A DNA stretch of 64,000 nucleotides from Hermodice carunculata. Lineage: Eukaryota > Annelida > Polychaeta > Eunicida > Amphinomidae. This document shows positions 45,860 to 58,900 of the stretch, one piece after another (position 1 is the first letter of the stretch; each line of letters starts with the position of its first letter). The stretch spans positions 61,188,259-61,252,258 of the forward strand of contig OZ026622.1 in the NCBI GenBank assembly GCA_964020975.1, read 5' to 3'. The notes under the pieces are model-generated. The model had not been told where the DNA came from and did not search any database. It saw only the letters and a list, made by a program, of their open reading frames with translations. A program made the translations under genes and the position numbers.

Positions 45860-46860
45860 AAGAGCTTCGTAAGAAACGTCTCATTCTTTTTGGCTCAAAA
45901 CGCAAACTTAAAACAGTTACAATTTTTTTCAATACTCTGTCAAAACCATATAATTAAGTCACAGCCTACTGTTTCATATTTGGGTATAACACTGGATCAA
46001 AATTTATCAGGGGAGAGTATAGCTAACAGCATTGTTAACAAGGCCAACTCGAGGCTTAAATTGTTTTACAGGCAGGGCAGCTTCCTGGACACTAATGCTA
46101 GTAAACTGCTCTGCTCTGCATTTATACAACCACACTTTGATTACTGTGTCTCCAGTTGGTTCTCTCCCATAACTAACCAGCTTAAATCAAGATTGCAAAT
46201 TTGCCAAAACAAAATGGCAAGGTTCATATCAGGATTTCAACCAAGATCCAATATTGGTGTTTTAGAACTAAGATCGGTCAACTTCTTAAATACAGAATTG
46301 AGAGCTTCTCTGATTTCAGTTTTACTCGTGACTAACATTATCACAATACCCGCAGTAGTAATTTTTATTTCAGGGTTTCACACAGCGGTGCAGGAGTACA
46401 TAATTCTTTTTACCACCAGACCACAATAGTTTCAAATCAAAAGTTCGGAAACGCTTCGAGACATCTACAATTTTTTAAAAAACAAAATTCCCTTTTGGCC
46501 TGAATGCTTTAACAAACTCCAAGACTCTGTTATCTCTGTGTGATATTTATTTATTTTAATACAGGATATCTTTAATACATGTGGTCGCAGATTGGTTCCG
46601 AAATTTTATTTATATCTTGTACTTTATGTTATATTTCATATTTTGTGTAATTTTATGTTCCTAATATAATTAATTTATATGTATATGTATAATTTTATTT
46701 CCATTCACCATATCAAGTTTTTGTCTGTAGTGGATACCAATAAAAATAAGTCGGAAGACTTTCTTGGGCCATCCCTGCACCAGAAATTCATTCCATTGTA
46801 TTATATGTATACATCATATGTATTATTTTAACTGGTACTAAATAAAACCAATCATAAATC
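45860..46860 (+). mobile_element. LINE 3' end (CR1/Jockey group), 5'-truncated
   Basis: From about 45870 the frames read LRKKRLILFGSKRKLKTV, then SYLGITLDQNLSGESIAN, KANSRLKLFYRQGSFLDTNA, SKLLCSAFIQPHFDYCVSSW and LQICQNKMARFISGFQPRSN, then IGVLELRSVNFLNTELRA. This is the conserved region after the RT core of CR1-group LINEs (YLGV.LD..LSG....; HFDYA.SSWY; LQ..QNK..RF). The longest frame (45848-46429, 193 residues) then drifts out of register; C-terminal residues continue in other frames to about 46540. An AT-rich 3' UTR with AATAAA-like signals follows to about 46860. The RT core is absent, so it is 5'-truncated. Confidence 0.85.
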
Positions 46861-46976
46861 GATAGATCAACCACAATGACAACAATTACATACGTCCTTT
46901 TATCGATAAACCTATTTGCCGCTTGTTATCCAACTGACATCACCGCTACATGCATCTTATTACCCTGACAGCAACG

Positions 46977-46978
<2 letters not shown>

Positions 46979-47007
<29 letters not shown>
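46979..47007. repeat. (AT)n tract, target of the Tc1 insertion
   Basis: The left end of the Tc1 element follows the last TA of this tract directly. TATATT continues after the right end. Confidence 0.9.
47006..47007. repeat. TA target-site duplication, left
   Basis: TA flanks both ends (also 48530-48531), as for all Tc1/mariner elements. Confidence 0.8.
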
Positions 47008-47034
47008 CTGAACCCCAATGAAAAGTATCCACAT
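47008..47034. repeat. Terminal inverted repeat, left (27 bp)
   Basis: Exact reverse complement of 48503-48529. Confidence 0.95.
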
Positions 47035-47217
47035 GCCAATTTTGAAGTATTTTATTGTTTATACTTGAAACATTTCATACCTAGACGTGCTTAGAACTTA
47101 ACAAAGCATTCACTTTTCTGGCGTAAAAATAATGTCACGCTCTACCAACATTAACGTCACTTACAGGCAAAAAATGTCATTCACTGCCCTAATTGAAAGT
47201 CACACAAATTTTTCTGT

Positions 47218-48237
47218 TCAATATGGGATGTGGCCACCTCGAGCATCAACACATGCTATACATCTGCGGCGCATACTGCTGACCAGGGTTTGAATTCTGT
47301 GTTGGGGAACATTATTCCATTCTTCCTGCAGAGCTTGGATCAGCTGGTTTCGGGTAGTAGGCCTAGGTGTCCTCCGTTGAATACCTTGGCCTAACTGATC
47401 CCACAAATGTTCAATAGGGCTCAGATCGGGTGAGAACGCTGGCCATTCCATGACATTGATGTTGTTCTCATTGAGAAAGTTCATTGTTAATCTTGCAGAG
47501 TGTGCACGTGCATTGTCCTGCTGAAAGAGCGCCAGATGTTGATGCTGCTCCATAAATGGGACCATGTGCGGCTCCAGCACCTCATCAATGTACCGCCTAG
47601 CATTGAGGATCCCTTGAATGACCACTAGGGGTGTCCGGTAGCGGTTGCTGATGCCTGCCCACACCATGACAGAGGGTCCACCCCATCGATCTGCCTGACG
47701 GACACAGGCATCTGCATATCTCTCCCCAGTCCGGCGCCACACACGTTCTCTGCCATCTGCTCTGCTGACACAAAAACGGGACTCGTCAGTAAAAAGGACG
47801 GTATTCCACTGCTGGCGAGTCCACCTGGAGTGTGCTCTACACCACTGCAGTCGTCTTTCTCTTCTGGGTTGGGTCAGCAGGTTACCCCTGTAAGGTCTTC
47901 TGGCTGTTAGGCCACTGCTCCTCAGTCGCCTCTCCACAGTAGAACTACTGACAGGACGGTGATTCACCCCTTGAGTCTCACGGGCTGTTTGGGCTGCTGT
48001 ACGGAAACGGTCTCGCAGGTGCATCAGCCGGATGTGACGGTCTTGGCCAGGTGTTGTCACTCCTTCTCGGCCAGGCCTAGGCCGATCATCTACGGATCCA
48101 GTTTCTTGTTGCCGTTCAAGTAGTCGTTGGATGGTGCGCCGAGTACACCCCATTCTTTGTGCGATTTGAGTGATTGGGACTCCACCCTCTGCAAGCCCCA
48201 AAGCATGGTGTCTTTGACCTTGGCTCAGACGCGGCAT
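47218..48237 (-). CDS. Tc1-family transposase (DD34E)
   Basis: 339 residues, a normal length for Tc1 transposases, with no interruption. The N-terminus has a helix-turn-helix (about 1-45, GGVPITQIAQRMGCTRRTIQ) and a second DNA-binding region to about 115. The catalytic core carries D151 (LFTDESRF), D241 (FQQDNARAH) and E276 (SPDLSPIEHLWD), with 34 residues between D241 and E276. GGPSVMVWAGIS (186-197) is the usual family block. The enzyme would cut at the 27-bp inverted repeats and insert at TA by cut-and-paste. The first ATG is followed by PRLSQGQRH, as in close relatives, so I keep it. It is more GC-rich than the surrounding DNA, as expected for a recent arrival. Confidence 0.96.
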   Translation of the reverse strand: MPRLSQGQRHHALGLAEGGVPITQIAQRMGCTRRTIQRLLERQQETGSVDDRPRPGREGVTTPGQDRHIRLMHLRDRFRTAAQTARETQGVNHRPVSSSTVERRLRSSGLTARRPYRGNLLTQPRRERRLQWCRAHSRWTRQQWNTVLFTDESRFCVSRADGRERVWRRTGERYADACVRQADRWGGPSVMVWAGISNRYRTPLVVIQGILNARRYIDEVLEPHMVPFMEQHQHLALFQQDNARAHSARLTMNFLNENNINVMEWPAFSPDLSPIEHLWDQLGQGIQRRTPRPTTRNQLIQALQEEWNNVPQHRIQTLVSSMRRRCIACVDARGGHIPY

Positions 48238-48502
48238 GATCGCCTCAACACACCTGAGACCACTGGCTTTTTTCTTGGCTGAACATCCCTTTTTAAAGCC
48301 ACTGAAAACATCAGGTCATTTTAGCCATCCAATAGGAGTGGTGGTCAGAAGCCATATTCGGTGCACAAAAGTCACATGCATTATGTAACAACCCAGCAAA
48401 AGTTAAAAAGTTGTCCTGAATGACCCTGATGTAGGCTCCAAACCATGCATATATGCACACACAGTACTTAGTAACTTACAAAATTAATGTGTTAATTTTT
48501 TT

Positions 48503-48529
48503 ATGTGGATACTTTTCATTGGGGTTCAG
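48503..48529. repeat. Terminal inverted repeat, right (27 bp)
   Basis: Exact partner of 47008-47034; TA follows. Confidence 0.95.
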
Positions 48530-48699
48530 TATATATTAAGCACTATGGTTTTTATATGCAATGTAGTGTCTGCATCAGAAATACAAAGGTATACATGTAG
48601 AAATATAGTACTACTAGAACAAGTTCTTGTGAACCTTGGATTCTGCAGAATATGAGGACTCATACAGATGATATAATATCAATATAACGATTTCATATT

Positions 48700-48855
48700 T
48701 ATATATCTCATAAAAAGATGTTTCCAACGAATACCACCATGTCATATCTACCATAAGCGGTTAGTCAACAGGTTATCTCTCAAAGTTCTTGGTGCCAACG
48801 GCGCTTAGAGCGCGCCGAGGAAAGCAGTTGACTCAGACTGGAAAGTGTTAACATT
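48700..48855. repeat. Diverged copy of the foldback repeat at 40515-40665
   Basis: In opposite orientation it shares GGTTAGTCAACAG (48760), GAGCGCGCCGA.GAAAGC, GTTGACTCAGACTG.AAAGTG and upstream GAATACCACCATGTCATATC. The hairpin itself is degraded here. Confidence 0.8.
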
Positions 48856-49350
48856 ATATTTTCCTACCATTCCCGTAAATGCTTGCAACCAATTGACCCT
48901 TTCAATTTATTCAATATCCTGGGTGTATCAACCTGATCTATGTCTTTCACATACCATTTTGATTTGAATCCATGCTACGCATATGTGCAGTACATGAACA
49001 CTGAAATTTTTAATGCAAATTATTGCAATAAATGCTAAAATTCTATCTACCTAATCTCTTATATGTTGTTAAGAGGATTGAGTGCATAAGTTCTGAAGAT
49101 CGTATGACCTCATATAGTAGACCGATAGTACTAAAGGCCAAAATGAACATAATTGCCTTTTATTAATTAAGAAATAATTAACAATTGATGCTTCATATTT
49201 CTTTTCCTGGGGACAGGGTATTGATGCCTAAGTGGCTGTGTGAAATTAAAACTTCAAAAACATTTCGCAAATCCTTTTCTTGTATTATTACTTTGATATT
49301 TTATAATATTTACTCTAAGTCTCAAATGGGGGAATGATGATGGCAGGACT
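48856..49350. other. Non-coding stretch, nothing recognised
   Basis: No signal seen. Confidence 0.4.
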
Positions 49351-49352
49351 CT

Positions 49353-49449
49353 CCTTAGTAATTCGATATTCTGCATTTACATGGTATAGAATTGTCACAT
49401 CCTTAGTAATTCGATATTCTGCATTTACATTGTATAGAATTGCCATATC
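49353..49449 (+). repeat. 48-bp tandem duplication
   Basis: CCTTAGTAATTCGATATTCT starts at 49353 and 49401; the two units differ at only a few bases. Confidence 0.9.
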
Positions 49450-50812
49450 CATACTGGGTTACAGAATAATCTGCATAATGTATATAGTCTGAAAAGCAAT
49501 GAAACAAGACCACTCTTCTGCGCCACTCAAATTGCCATTTCTTGACGAATGGCAGTGCTGGGCTCCAAAGTTATCAAGGAAAGCTATTGACCCTTTCACC
49601 CAGTAATACATTGAATTTGATGGGGAAATACATAATCGTTTTTCTTGGTTAGCGTACACGAGAATAGGAACATAGATGTATCAAATATTTCGAGAATCAT
49701 ACAATGATATATGTGTATATATAAAAAGTAAATGCCAATATTGATACATCTTTTTATTGAAGCAATATTTTTTAAGAGGAATAAGGTAATTTATTTTGTT
49801 CAAGAAGCCATAACTATGGACATTATTTTCAGGAATGTTGGGCCATTCACATTTTTTTTAATGAAATGTATTGCTCCCCCTCCCCCCCCCCCTCCCCCAT
49901 CAAGTTTCATATGGGTGGTTCCTTATTATTCCGAATAGGTATTTGCCACTTTGAAACCGGTAATCTTTATGGTGAGTGTTGGGAGAGATTGTGGGCCTTA
50001 TATATAGGCCCCTAAAAACCATCTCCTAAAAACATATATCGCAGATTTGGCACTAAACCTAAAGCATGTAAGAATTCCTGCCATAAAATCAAAAATATTA
50101 ACTGAAAATTTGTAGTAAATTTAATTTTCGCATAGGTCTAAGCCTATAGGCTTATTTGTAGAAATGGGTAAGGTAATGTGTGTATGTTACCATGCACCTA
50201 CATGTATAAAGGCCTAAATGGTATTTAAAATTATTGCAAGGTTATGATAAGTAGGTAACATTGTGTAGTCAAGTATGGGTTACAAATCATGATAGACAGC
50301 AGTAACAAGCACAGTATTATTGTAGCCATCCCGCCTTTTATATATTATACATATTTTAAATGTAGTTTATTTAATTCTACAGAAAATAAGATAAAAATCT
50401 AGTTACGGATTGTTCAGATAGAAAAGAGTTTAATATTTACAGCAATATCAAGATTATTGCAGGAGACATGACATGACATGACAAGACAAGACAATATGAG
50501 AACTCTTGTAATTTCATTTCTTCGTCCAGCCAACGCAGTGTTAAATCTGTGCACACTTGGCATTTCGTCAGACAAGCTTATCATGAAACATCCATGGGGC
50601 CTACACACAGTCAAGTTACATTGTTCACTGTTATGATCACATTTGCCTTAATTGCAAACATGTCTACACATGTACCAAATGTATCTTATATTTCAGCTAT
50701 TAGTTGCTCCTAATCAATACTTTCAAAGAATATAATGAATTAGCAAAATCTTGGGCTTACCTGACGCGTCATGCTCTCCACCCTGCTGTACCTTGACCAC
50801 ATTTACATTAAT
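49450..50812. other. Non-coding stretch, nothing recognised
   Basis: It contains a C-run (49876-49895) and a short (CATGA)n/(CAAGA)n tract (about 50466-50493). No coding signal. Confidence 0.4.
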
Positions 50813-50814
50813 AA

Positions 50815-51012
50815 CATTTCGTGGGAATGAAACATTTTGGTGGGAACGAAAAAATATATTTCGAGGGAACGAAATATATTTCATGGGAACGAAATATATA
50901 CATATTTTCTTCTATCTCTTTGAGGGCTCTACAGTACCTTTTACACAGTAATTTTTACATTTATTTCGTTTCTACGAAATATTTATTTTGTGGGAACGAG
51001 ACAAATTGTTTT
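50815..51012 (-). repeat. Dispersed repeat with palindromic TTTCGTTCCCACGAAAT units, second locus
   Basis: Plus-strand ATTTCGTGGGAATGAAA, TTTCGAGGGAACGAAAT and TTTCATGGGAACGAAAT are reverse-oriented copies of the units at 19240-19545. A GAGGGCTCTAC segment (50922) corresponds to the GGAGCCCC leader of the first locus. Confidence 0.7.
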
Positions 51013-52390
51013 TTCTTCATGTCTGTATTATTGGATGCCGGCCCATGATAAAATACATTGGTATGCCTGAATAAGGTTTTGTGCAGTTTCTTACATTTTT
51101 GTAGCTATGGTCCTCTTGTGGTCATCAGGGAGGAAACACATATATTGCCAAGAACTGGCGACATGCACCATTGCATGTCAATGTTTGCTATATTGTTTGC
51201 CCAGCAATGCTGTGTTTTTTGCGCACCTACTTTCTGCTTTTTGTCTTGAAGTTTCCATGTTAAGTTTGTTATGTATGTTTATGTTTTGTTGGAACCTTTC
51301 AAGCCAGATGCTATTGTATAAGCTTCTCTATACCATATATATGCGGTTTGGAGATATTCTCACCATTCGCTTCAATCGTTTTATAAGTGTCAGCTTCAAA
51401 GTGTTTCAGTTGTTCCGGCAATGTTTTTTCTCATATGATATATCTTATTGCACTACACAGACTTTTCATTGTATATTTGCTATAAGTTTGTGCGCTGGTT
51501 TTGCCTGCATACTTTCTGCAAAATTTTTAATTTTAAATAATAATCCTATTCCGTAATTCAAACATGTACGGGTAGACGCTCCAAAACAAACATTTTGTGA
51601 GTAGTTACCTGCTAAAGACCATTTAATATATTTGGGCTACATGATGGAAACACTGCTTTAGAGGAAGGATAGCTCCATACCCCTTGTAGATGAAAGGCCA
51701 GGTCGGGTACCATGGGGGAGGGGGATGGAGGAGGGTCTAGGTTTAGCTTTAATCAGTTCCTTGGCATGCACATTGTGCATATTTTGCTGATTAGGACAGC
51801 AGGGTCTCTACTTTACCAATATGGTAGACACAGCAAATGATTAACATCCGCTGTTTTTTGGTACTGGGTCACTAATTAAATGCATCTCCACCTAATTGTG
51901 TATCAATGAAAAAGATGGACCACATTCTGTGCCTGAACATGCAGCTACTTGTTCGCAGCTTTAAGGTAAAGTTTCCAGCATGTAATGCAGCCTAGGTCAC
52001 AACTCTACAAGGGAATGTGAGCAATATGTACAATAATACTTCCATATTTATATAGGTTAGACAGAGACAGGTTAGCTTATGGAGTGAATAGAGTTTGGAC
52101 TGCAGTAACTACTTCCAGGGAGCGATTCTGCACACAAAGACTCTAGCATAATAAAATAATGCAATTAGATCGTTCAAGTGGAGCTGGGGGGAATGTGGCC
52201 GATATGTCTCCCGTGATCTTGCTGCTTTAAGTGGTTGGATGTAGAAGTTCCAGGCATTGGCTCTGGACAAAATGTAAAGTAACCGACAATGCTTCCTTGC
52301 CAAGTGTTATCGATAGACCGCCCAGCTCTCCTGTACCACTCTGGGATAAGCTAAAATAGTTTTTACCTTGCCAAATCTTTTGTCCAAAAT
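51013..52390. other. Non-coding stretch, nothing recognised
   Basis: A 149-residue frame at 51107-51556 is hydrophobic and Cys/Phe/Leu-rich but resembles no family. The bias fits chance reading of T-rich DNA. Confidence 0.4.
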
Positions 52391-52393
52391 ATC

Positions 52394-52690
52394 GTGTTAA
52401 AATGTAATTTGAATTATGATTTTCAAAAAGTTTCTGGCACTAAATTGAAGAGGTGTTGTCTTTCAAATATGTGGTTACATCACATTCAGGAACCAACACG
52501 CATAACAAGGGAATCACATGCCAGTTTGGATCAAATTATTTCAAATATTCCTAATTATGTAAAGGAATGTACGTTTCACCACCTATGTCAAACTGCGGTC
52601 ATTTTTCTTAATCGCAAGAAAACTGGTACTTCCACAACGTGGTCTTTTCCAAAAATTACTGTAACAATGCAACACTGTTAAACTGACAAA
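52394..52690 (+). mobile_element. LINE endonuclease-domain remnant
   Basis: The 95-residue frame contains QEPTRITRESHASLDQIISN, IPNYVKECTFHHL and AVIFLNRKKTG, matching the end of the LINE apurinic endonuclease (QLI.EPTRIT..S.TLIDHI.TN......GV...GLSDHH.V). No RT follows. The catalytic SDH block is degraded. It is a fragment of a CR1/Jockey-like element, separate from the RT remnants elsewhere. Confidence 0.7.
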
Positions 52691-53400
52691 ATGTCTTTTA
52701 TATCTAGATTTAAAGGCAACAAAAGCCGAAAACTACTCTCAGGTTTTGCTGAAATTCAATGGAAATTCCAAGAAAACATTTGACAAAAGACACTACCCAT
52801 ATTCACAAATTTCAATCCAACAATGAGATTAAAGTTAAAAATACGAAGTAGCGGAGATTCGAGTTACCAAATCAACGTTTATTTTCCAATAGCAATATAA
52901 AGCCACAAATTTTTTTGCCGACATGACAGGCAGTCACCCATAAATGCAACTGGTGTTTTTTTTTTTTAAATTGGTCCTCTCACCCTTTGAAATGGATTTG
53001 TATTTAACTACAAACTTTAGCATTTTCCCAAAACATTTGGCCTAACCACTCAATTAAAAAATTCTGCACCTGCTTAAATCTTGTTCATTAGATGACGCTG
53101 CTCTTGACCCCTCATTTTTAACATTAAAAAAAGCATACTTATTGGTTAGTGCGAAAATCTCTATTGATTACTCCGAAAAAAACAACATTTGCCGCTCTTT
53201 ACCTCAAACATAATAGGAATGTGTGTTTGCTGTATTCTACTAAATTCGTTTTGACGCCTGTTGCTTCCAATACTTGCAGTGGTTCGTCAAGTGTAAACCT
53301 TCCCAAGAACATAGTTGTAATACTAGGATTTTTATTAACATCAGGGAGTCTCCTTAGACTAAATCGTTATACACAAGTGTTGATATACGATATATATACA
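52691..53400. other. Non-coding stretch, nothing recognised
   Basis: AT-rich, with a T-run (52958-52966). No signal seen. Confidence 0.4.
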
Positions 53401-54485
<1,085 letters not shown>

Positions 54486-54544
<59 letters not shown>

Positions 54545-54612
54545 TATATATATATGTATGTATATGAACTGTTTAATTGATTTAAACTTATTGAGATCAC
54601 CTTGGATTAAAA

Positions 54613-54689
<77 letters not shown>

Positions 54690-54733
54690 TTTAATTGATT
54701 TAAACTTATTGGGATCACCTTAAATTAAAAAGC
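54486..54733. repeat. Compound microsatellite (AAT)n-(AT)n with duplicated 50-bp flank
   Basis: (AAT)n at 54486-54542 passes into AT. AACTGTTTAATTGATTTAAA starts at 54567 and again at 54685 (118 bp apart). The two copies, about 50 bp each, bracket (AT)n at about 54615-54683. Confidence 0.9.
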
Positions 54734-55320
54734 AAACCATGTTTGGATTTTCAAAGGGTCAAGCTAAGAGCGTCCTACCTTGGCGAATTAATAATGGACT
54801 TTTTAAATTTTGGCAAAGGGGCACTTTAAAACTTTTTACTCAATTTGAAATGCTATTGCATTACTTTAACATTAATTCTTTTTTTATCCATTTCAAATTA
54901 TAAAGGTGAAATTTTATGCCTTCATTATTCTGAATTTTGCTACTTGGTACCACATTCCTGGAGTTGAGAGGAAACATGTTTTAGCATTTTAAAAACTGTC
55001 CCAAGTCCTTATCCATTTTCTTGATTTTTGTTTATCGGAAATTGGATTGTTTTTATGCTACTCCCATTTTAACATATAAGTACATAATCTACGATTACCA
55101 ATGTTTAAGCATGAAATTACTCAATGAAAAGGGTCAATAGCAACCACTGGATGCATTACCTAAAGAAAAGATGAACAAATAAATACAATAAAAATGTATT
55201 TGTACATATATGTCTGAGATACGAAATCAAATAAAAGCAAAACATTCCGGTCATCCCCCTTCATGTAGGAAAAGACAAAATTACGCAATGCACACTAAGG
55301 TCTGAGCTTAACTAAAGTTC
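54734..55320. other. Non-coding stretch, nothing recognised
   Basis: No signal seen. Confidence 0.4.
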
Positions 55321-55324
55321 ATTG

Positions 55325-55540
55325 TTAATGGAGAATATTTCAAGGGTTGACAGGACTGGTTTAAAAGTTAAAAAGTCGAGACGAGAGTGAAATATATTTT
55401 TTCACATTCGTATTGGGGGAAAAACATGTTGATGTTATTGGTATTCTTAAATCTCTGGCTTTGGCTCTATTTAGGTTTGCTCTCATTATTGGATTGCAAT
55501 TTATAAAAATGGGTTATGTTTTTCCTGATATATTAGGTAC
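55325..55540 (+). repeat. Dispersed repeat shared with 2345-2560
   Basis: TTAATGGAGAATATTTCAAG, CACATTCGTATTGG and ATGGGTTATGTTTTTC correspond in order to the copy near 2.4 kb. Family unknown. Confidence 0.6.
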
Positions 55541-58500
55541 ATGCAATGTATGCTTGATTTCTGCTTTCATTGAATTCGAAATAACATGCAGGGAAAGAAT
55601 AACTCACTTTCAACCATCATTCATGATACGTTTATAACGATTTTCCATTGGTTTTCATGCATGCTAACAAGCTACAAGCACACATCAGCGTAGCAATTCA
55701 CTATTTGTGAAATAGGTCTGTTACATGTAGTCAAAGTATATTTTAAAGCATCAATATACGTAATTTGGATACATACCGCGATAGATATATCTTCTGGATA
55801 AATACCATAACAAGATTAGCAGTTTTACCGGTTGTGATTTTAGCATTTGTAAGATTGTACTTATTGATCATTTGATGGAAATCCTTGCAAGTGATCGAAT
55901 TTTTCATTTGCAACTTGATATCAAGGGTGGACACATAGATTAGAGCACTGTAGACAGCATGCTTTAACTACTCTGTGGACCTAAATGCACCAAACATACT
56001 GCTAATCCGTCATGACAGATTCATTGTCATGGTTAGACAGACTTGTGCAAAAGGCAAGTTAGGTTTGTGTGGAGATTAATGATGGAAATGGTAGTTAAAG
56101 TATTCAAGAAAGGGCAGTGAAAGCATTTAGAATGGATCTCACACTATATACATTTTAAAACAAGATCGTTATTTATTACTTTCATTATTGGACTCCCTTA
56201 ACATGCAATATGGATGTACAACCTTTCTTGATCAACAGTTTTATGTGCATGGAATGTGTCTCATTAAGTAAAATCATATTATCTAGTAGCATTATCTACC
56301 TAGTTGTAACTGTCTTTTTCAAGAAGGTGTAAGATACTATGTGAGTTTCTTAGAGCATGTAATAATGGAAAGAGACAAGAAGATCACTGAAGCTTGCACT
56401 TTAGGGAGAATAAACTACAACAAAAATAAAACAAAAACATATATATATATACAAACTCAAATAACAGATGCACTTAAACATTTTTATGGGGAACACAACG
56501 TTTGATGTTATCTTGCAGCGGAGTTTAAGGAAAATGGTAACATTTTGCACGGCGACTCTATAATAGATACAGAAATAACTTAATTTTAGTTCATATGCAA
56601 GTTAGATATTTTATCAAGTTATCAAACCCATGTGTTTGCGGCCTAAGCCAAAGGTCATTATGAACTCCAATTAATCTATTACAGACATTGAAAAGTATTT
56701 TAATTTTTGTGGATCATCCAATATGCAGTTAGGATTACCATGCCTTAAACAGTTAAGATAAGGTGCCTCCCACGCACTACTCATCTTTGTGAAGACAATA
56801 ATCGGTTTGTCCAAAAGTCCTCTTAGTGATCTGCTAACACAGCTTTTGCTTAAGATATCTACTGGGATGGGATGCGAGACAGTGTTATAGTATGTAAAAT
56901 AATCAGAGTAAAACCTGTCAATATATACGCATCTCTCCAAATTGTGAATAATGAAAAGCTAACCACGAAAATATTCAAACTGAAGCACACGGAAGAGTCA
57001 TCTATGGAGGTTGGTATTTTACAAACCCCTGAAATCATGGTCAAGACATTGCCAATTTAAAGAGTGCGGTGTTAGATATAAAGCTGCTAGTCATCCATGA
57101 AGCGCACACAAACAGTGCCCTTTGCCACGGTAAGGCAAAACAGGAAACACAAGGTCAAGAGGTACTGAAAAATTCCCATTAAACCAAATGAGATATGCTG
57201 CAGAAGGTTATATCATCTGTGGCCATTGACAAAAGTAGGGGTCTATCGGCAATAGTGGCTTGCAGGGTGCAAATGGCACAAGCTGGGTAAAAGCATAGAT
57301 TGCAAACTCCATTAAACTAGATAGCACTATCAGGGTTAATAGCACTACACTGCAAGGTGCGTTATTAAGCATCCACTCCCCGTCTTTACACAATTGGCCC
57401 CACTGAGAATTATTTATGAAAGTTAAAAATCCATAAGGACTACAAGAGATGGCGTTTTGGACACAGCAAGGCATTTTAGTGATTTAAAACTTGGCACACC
57501 TATGATGCCATCCCTTGCATAAATACTTTTAATACTCAACTTACAGCTCGAAATCTGTGTTACACTCCTTTACCGTAAAACTAGAGCTTTATTTATTTAT
57601 TCATTAACTACCACATTTACCCAGGGACTCTTACAGTGCACGCCACTCATCTTCCATCAGAACCTAAAACAGCTTTTTTCAAATGTAGAAAAAAAGGTCA
57701 TAATATAAAGGGATCAACTTTATTGACCTTAATTGATGTAATGAGTGAATTATCATATCCACAGATTGCTCAGTATCTTTTTTGAGGAAAAAAAAAGCCA
57801 TTCCCATTCTGCTGAGGCAATACGCTTAGGTTGGCAGTCGCACAGGTAGCTTGTTATCTGAACACGACCTGTTACTACAGTTAAACAAAGTTATCATGAC
57901 CTAGGTTGATATTTCGTTACATATATGACTGAACACATAGCTAGGTCCAAGTTTTTTACTGGAAGAATTTCTACAAGTATGTAGTAGATCAAGTGATCAA
58001 ATGCACTACCTGTAACACAAGAAAGCTTGGAAGGAAGCATGTTGAGGCTCACGATATGTGTATTGTGGAAAAAAACATGTGGAATAGTATTCATGTCAAA
58101 ATATGACTTCCAGTAACTGGAAATCTAATTAGCCTTTACCTAAATCTGAAACATGAAAGTTTCACATGCAAACTATCCTAGTTTATATGGTTTAAGATAA
58201 TATATTTATGTATACATTTGTATTATGGATCCATGATTAAAAGCCATAAAAGCGTTTTTCAATGAAAATTGAGGTGGTGAAATACGTTTTATTGTTTGTT
58301 ATGTCACATTAGATTCGTTTTGATAGTGAGAGGTCAATATTAACTATTTTATGACAAAAAAAACTGTCCAAGTGACATGTACGTACCCAGAACAGACACT
58401 GAGTTCAACCCCAGATCATGCCATGTGGGCGAAGTACAAGGCTAGTGATTAGTCTCGGAGGTCAGGAGAAGAATATTTCAGCAGAGACATACAGCCGGAA

Positions 58501-58900
58501 GTTGACATATGCAAGTATTTTAAACAAACTACATGGTCAGGCAGACTTCAATTTAGACAAATCAGTTACTATATTTTATTGATACATTGCGCACAACCCC
58601 ACACATATTACCATTTCTGAGATCTATTTTTTGTGCATAAATACGATTTTTGGCCAGTGATTATTAGCAGGAAAAAGTTTCCTGTTTTTAATTGTTGACG
58701 TCCACAAAGCTCCAACTTCACAGCACTAATAGTGTGAAAAATGTATCTGAGTGCAAGTGCAAGGGCAAGTGCAAATGGACGCTGAACGTTCTTGAAAAAT
58801 AACGGGCTTTTCAACTCAACATGCAGAATATTGACCTAACATTAAAGCGGAACAAGACTGAATTTCTGATCCAGTGTTGCAAGGAGAACTCAATTTCAAA
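55541..58900. other. Non-coding stretch, nothing recognised
   Basis: Short frames on both strands (up to 89 residues, for example 56671-56940 and 57208-57474) resemble no family. A hexamer-like GCAAGT/GCAAGG tract lies near 58752-58770. Confidence 0.4.

Larger units (their letters stand above)
47008..48529 (-). mobile_element. Tc1-like DNA transposon, apparently intact
   Basis: 1,522 bp bounded by perfect 27-bp inverted repeats (47008-47034 and 48503-48529, outer end CTGAACCCCAATGAAAAGTA), flanked by TA and carrying one uninterrupted transposase gene on the minus strand. Perfect ends and an open gene suggest a recent insertion, into an (AT)n tract. It may be active if other copies show the same. 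Confidence 0.95.

Noticed and set aside
51107-51556. 149-residue hydrophobic, Cys-rich frame that could look like a membrane protein
   Set aside because: Composition follows the T-rich DNA. No signal peptide pattern or family match, and an overlapping frame looks equally plausible.
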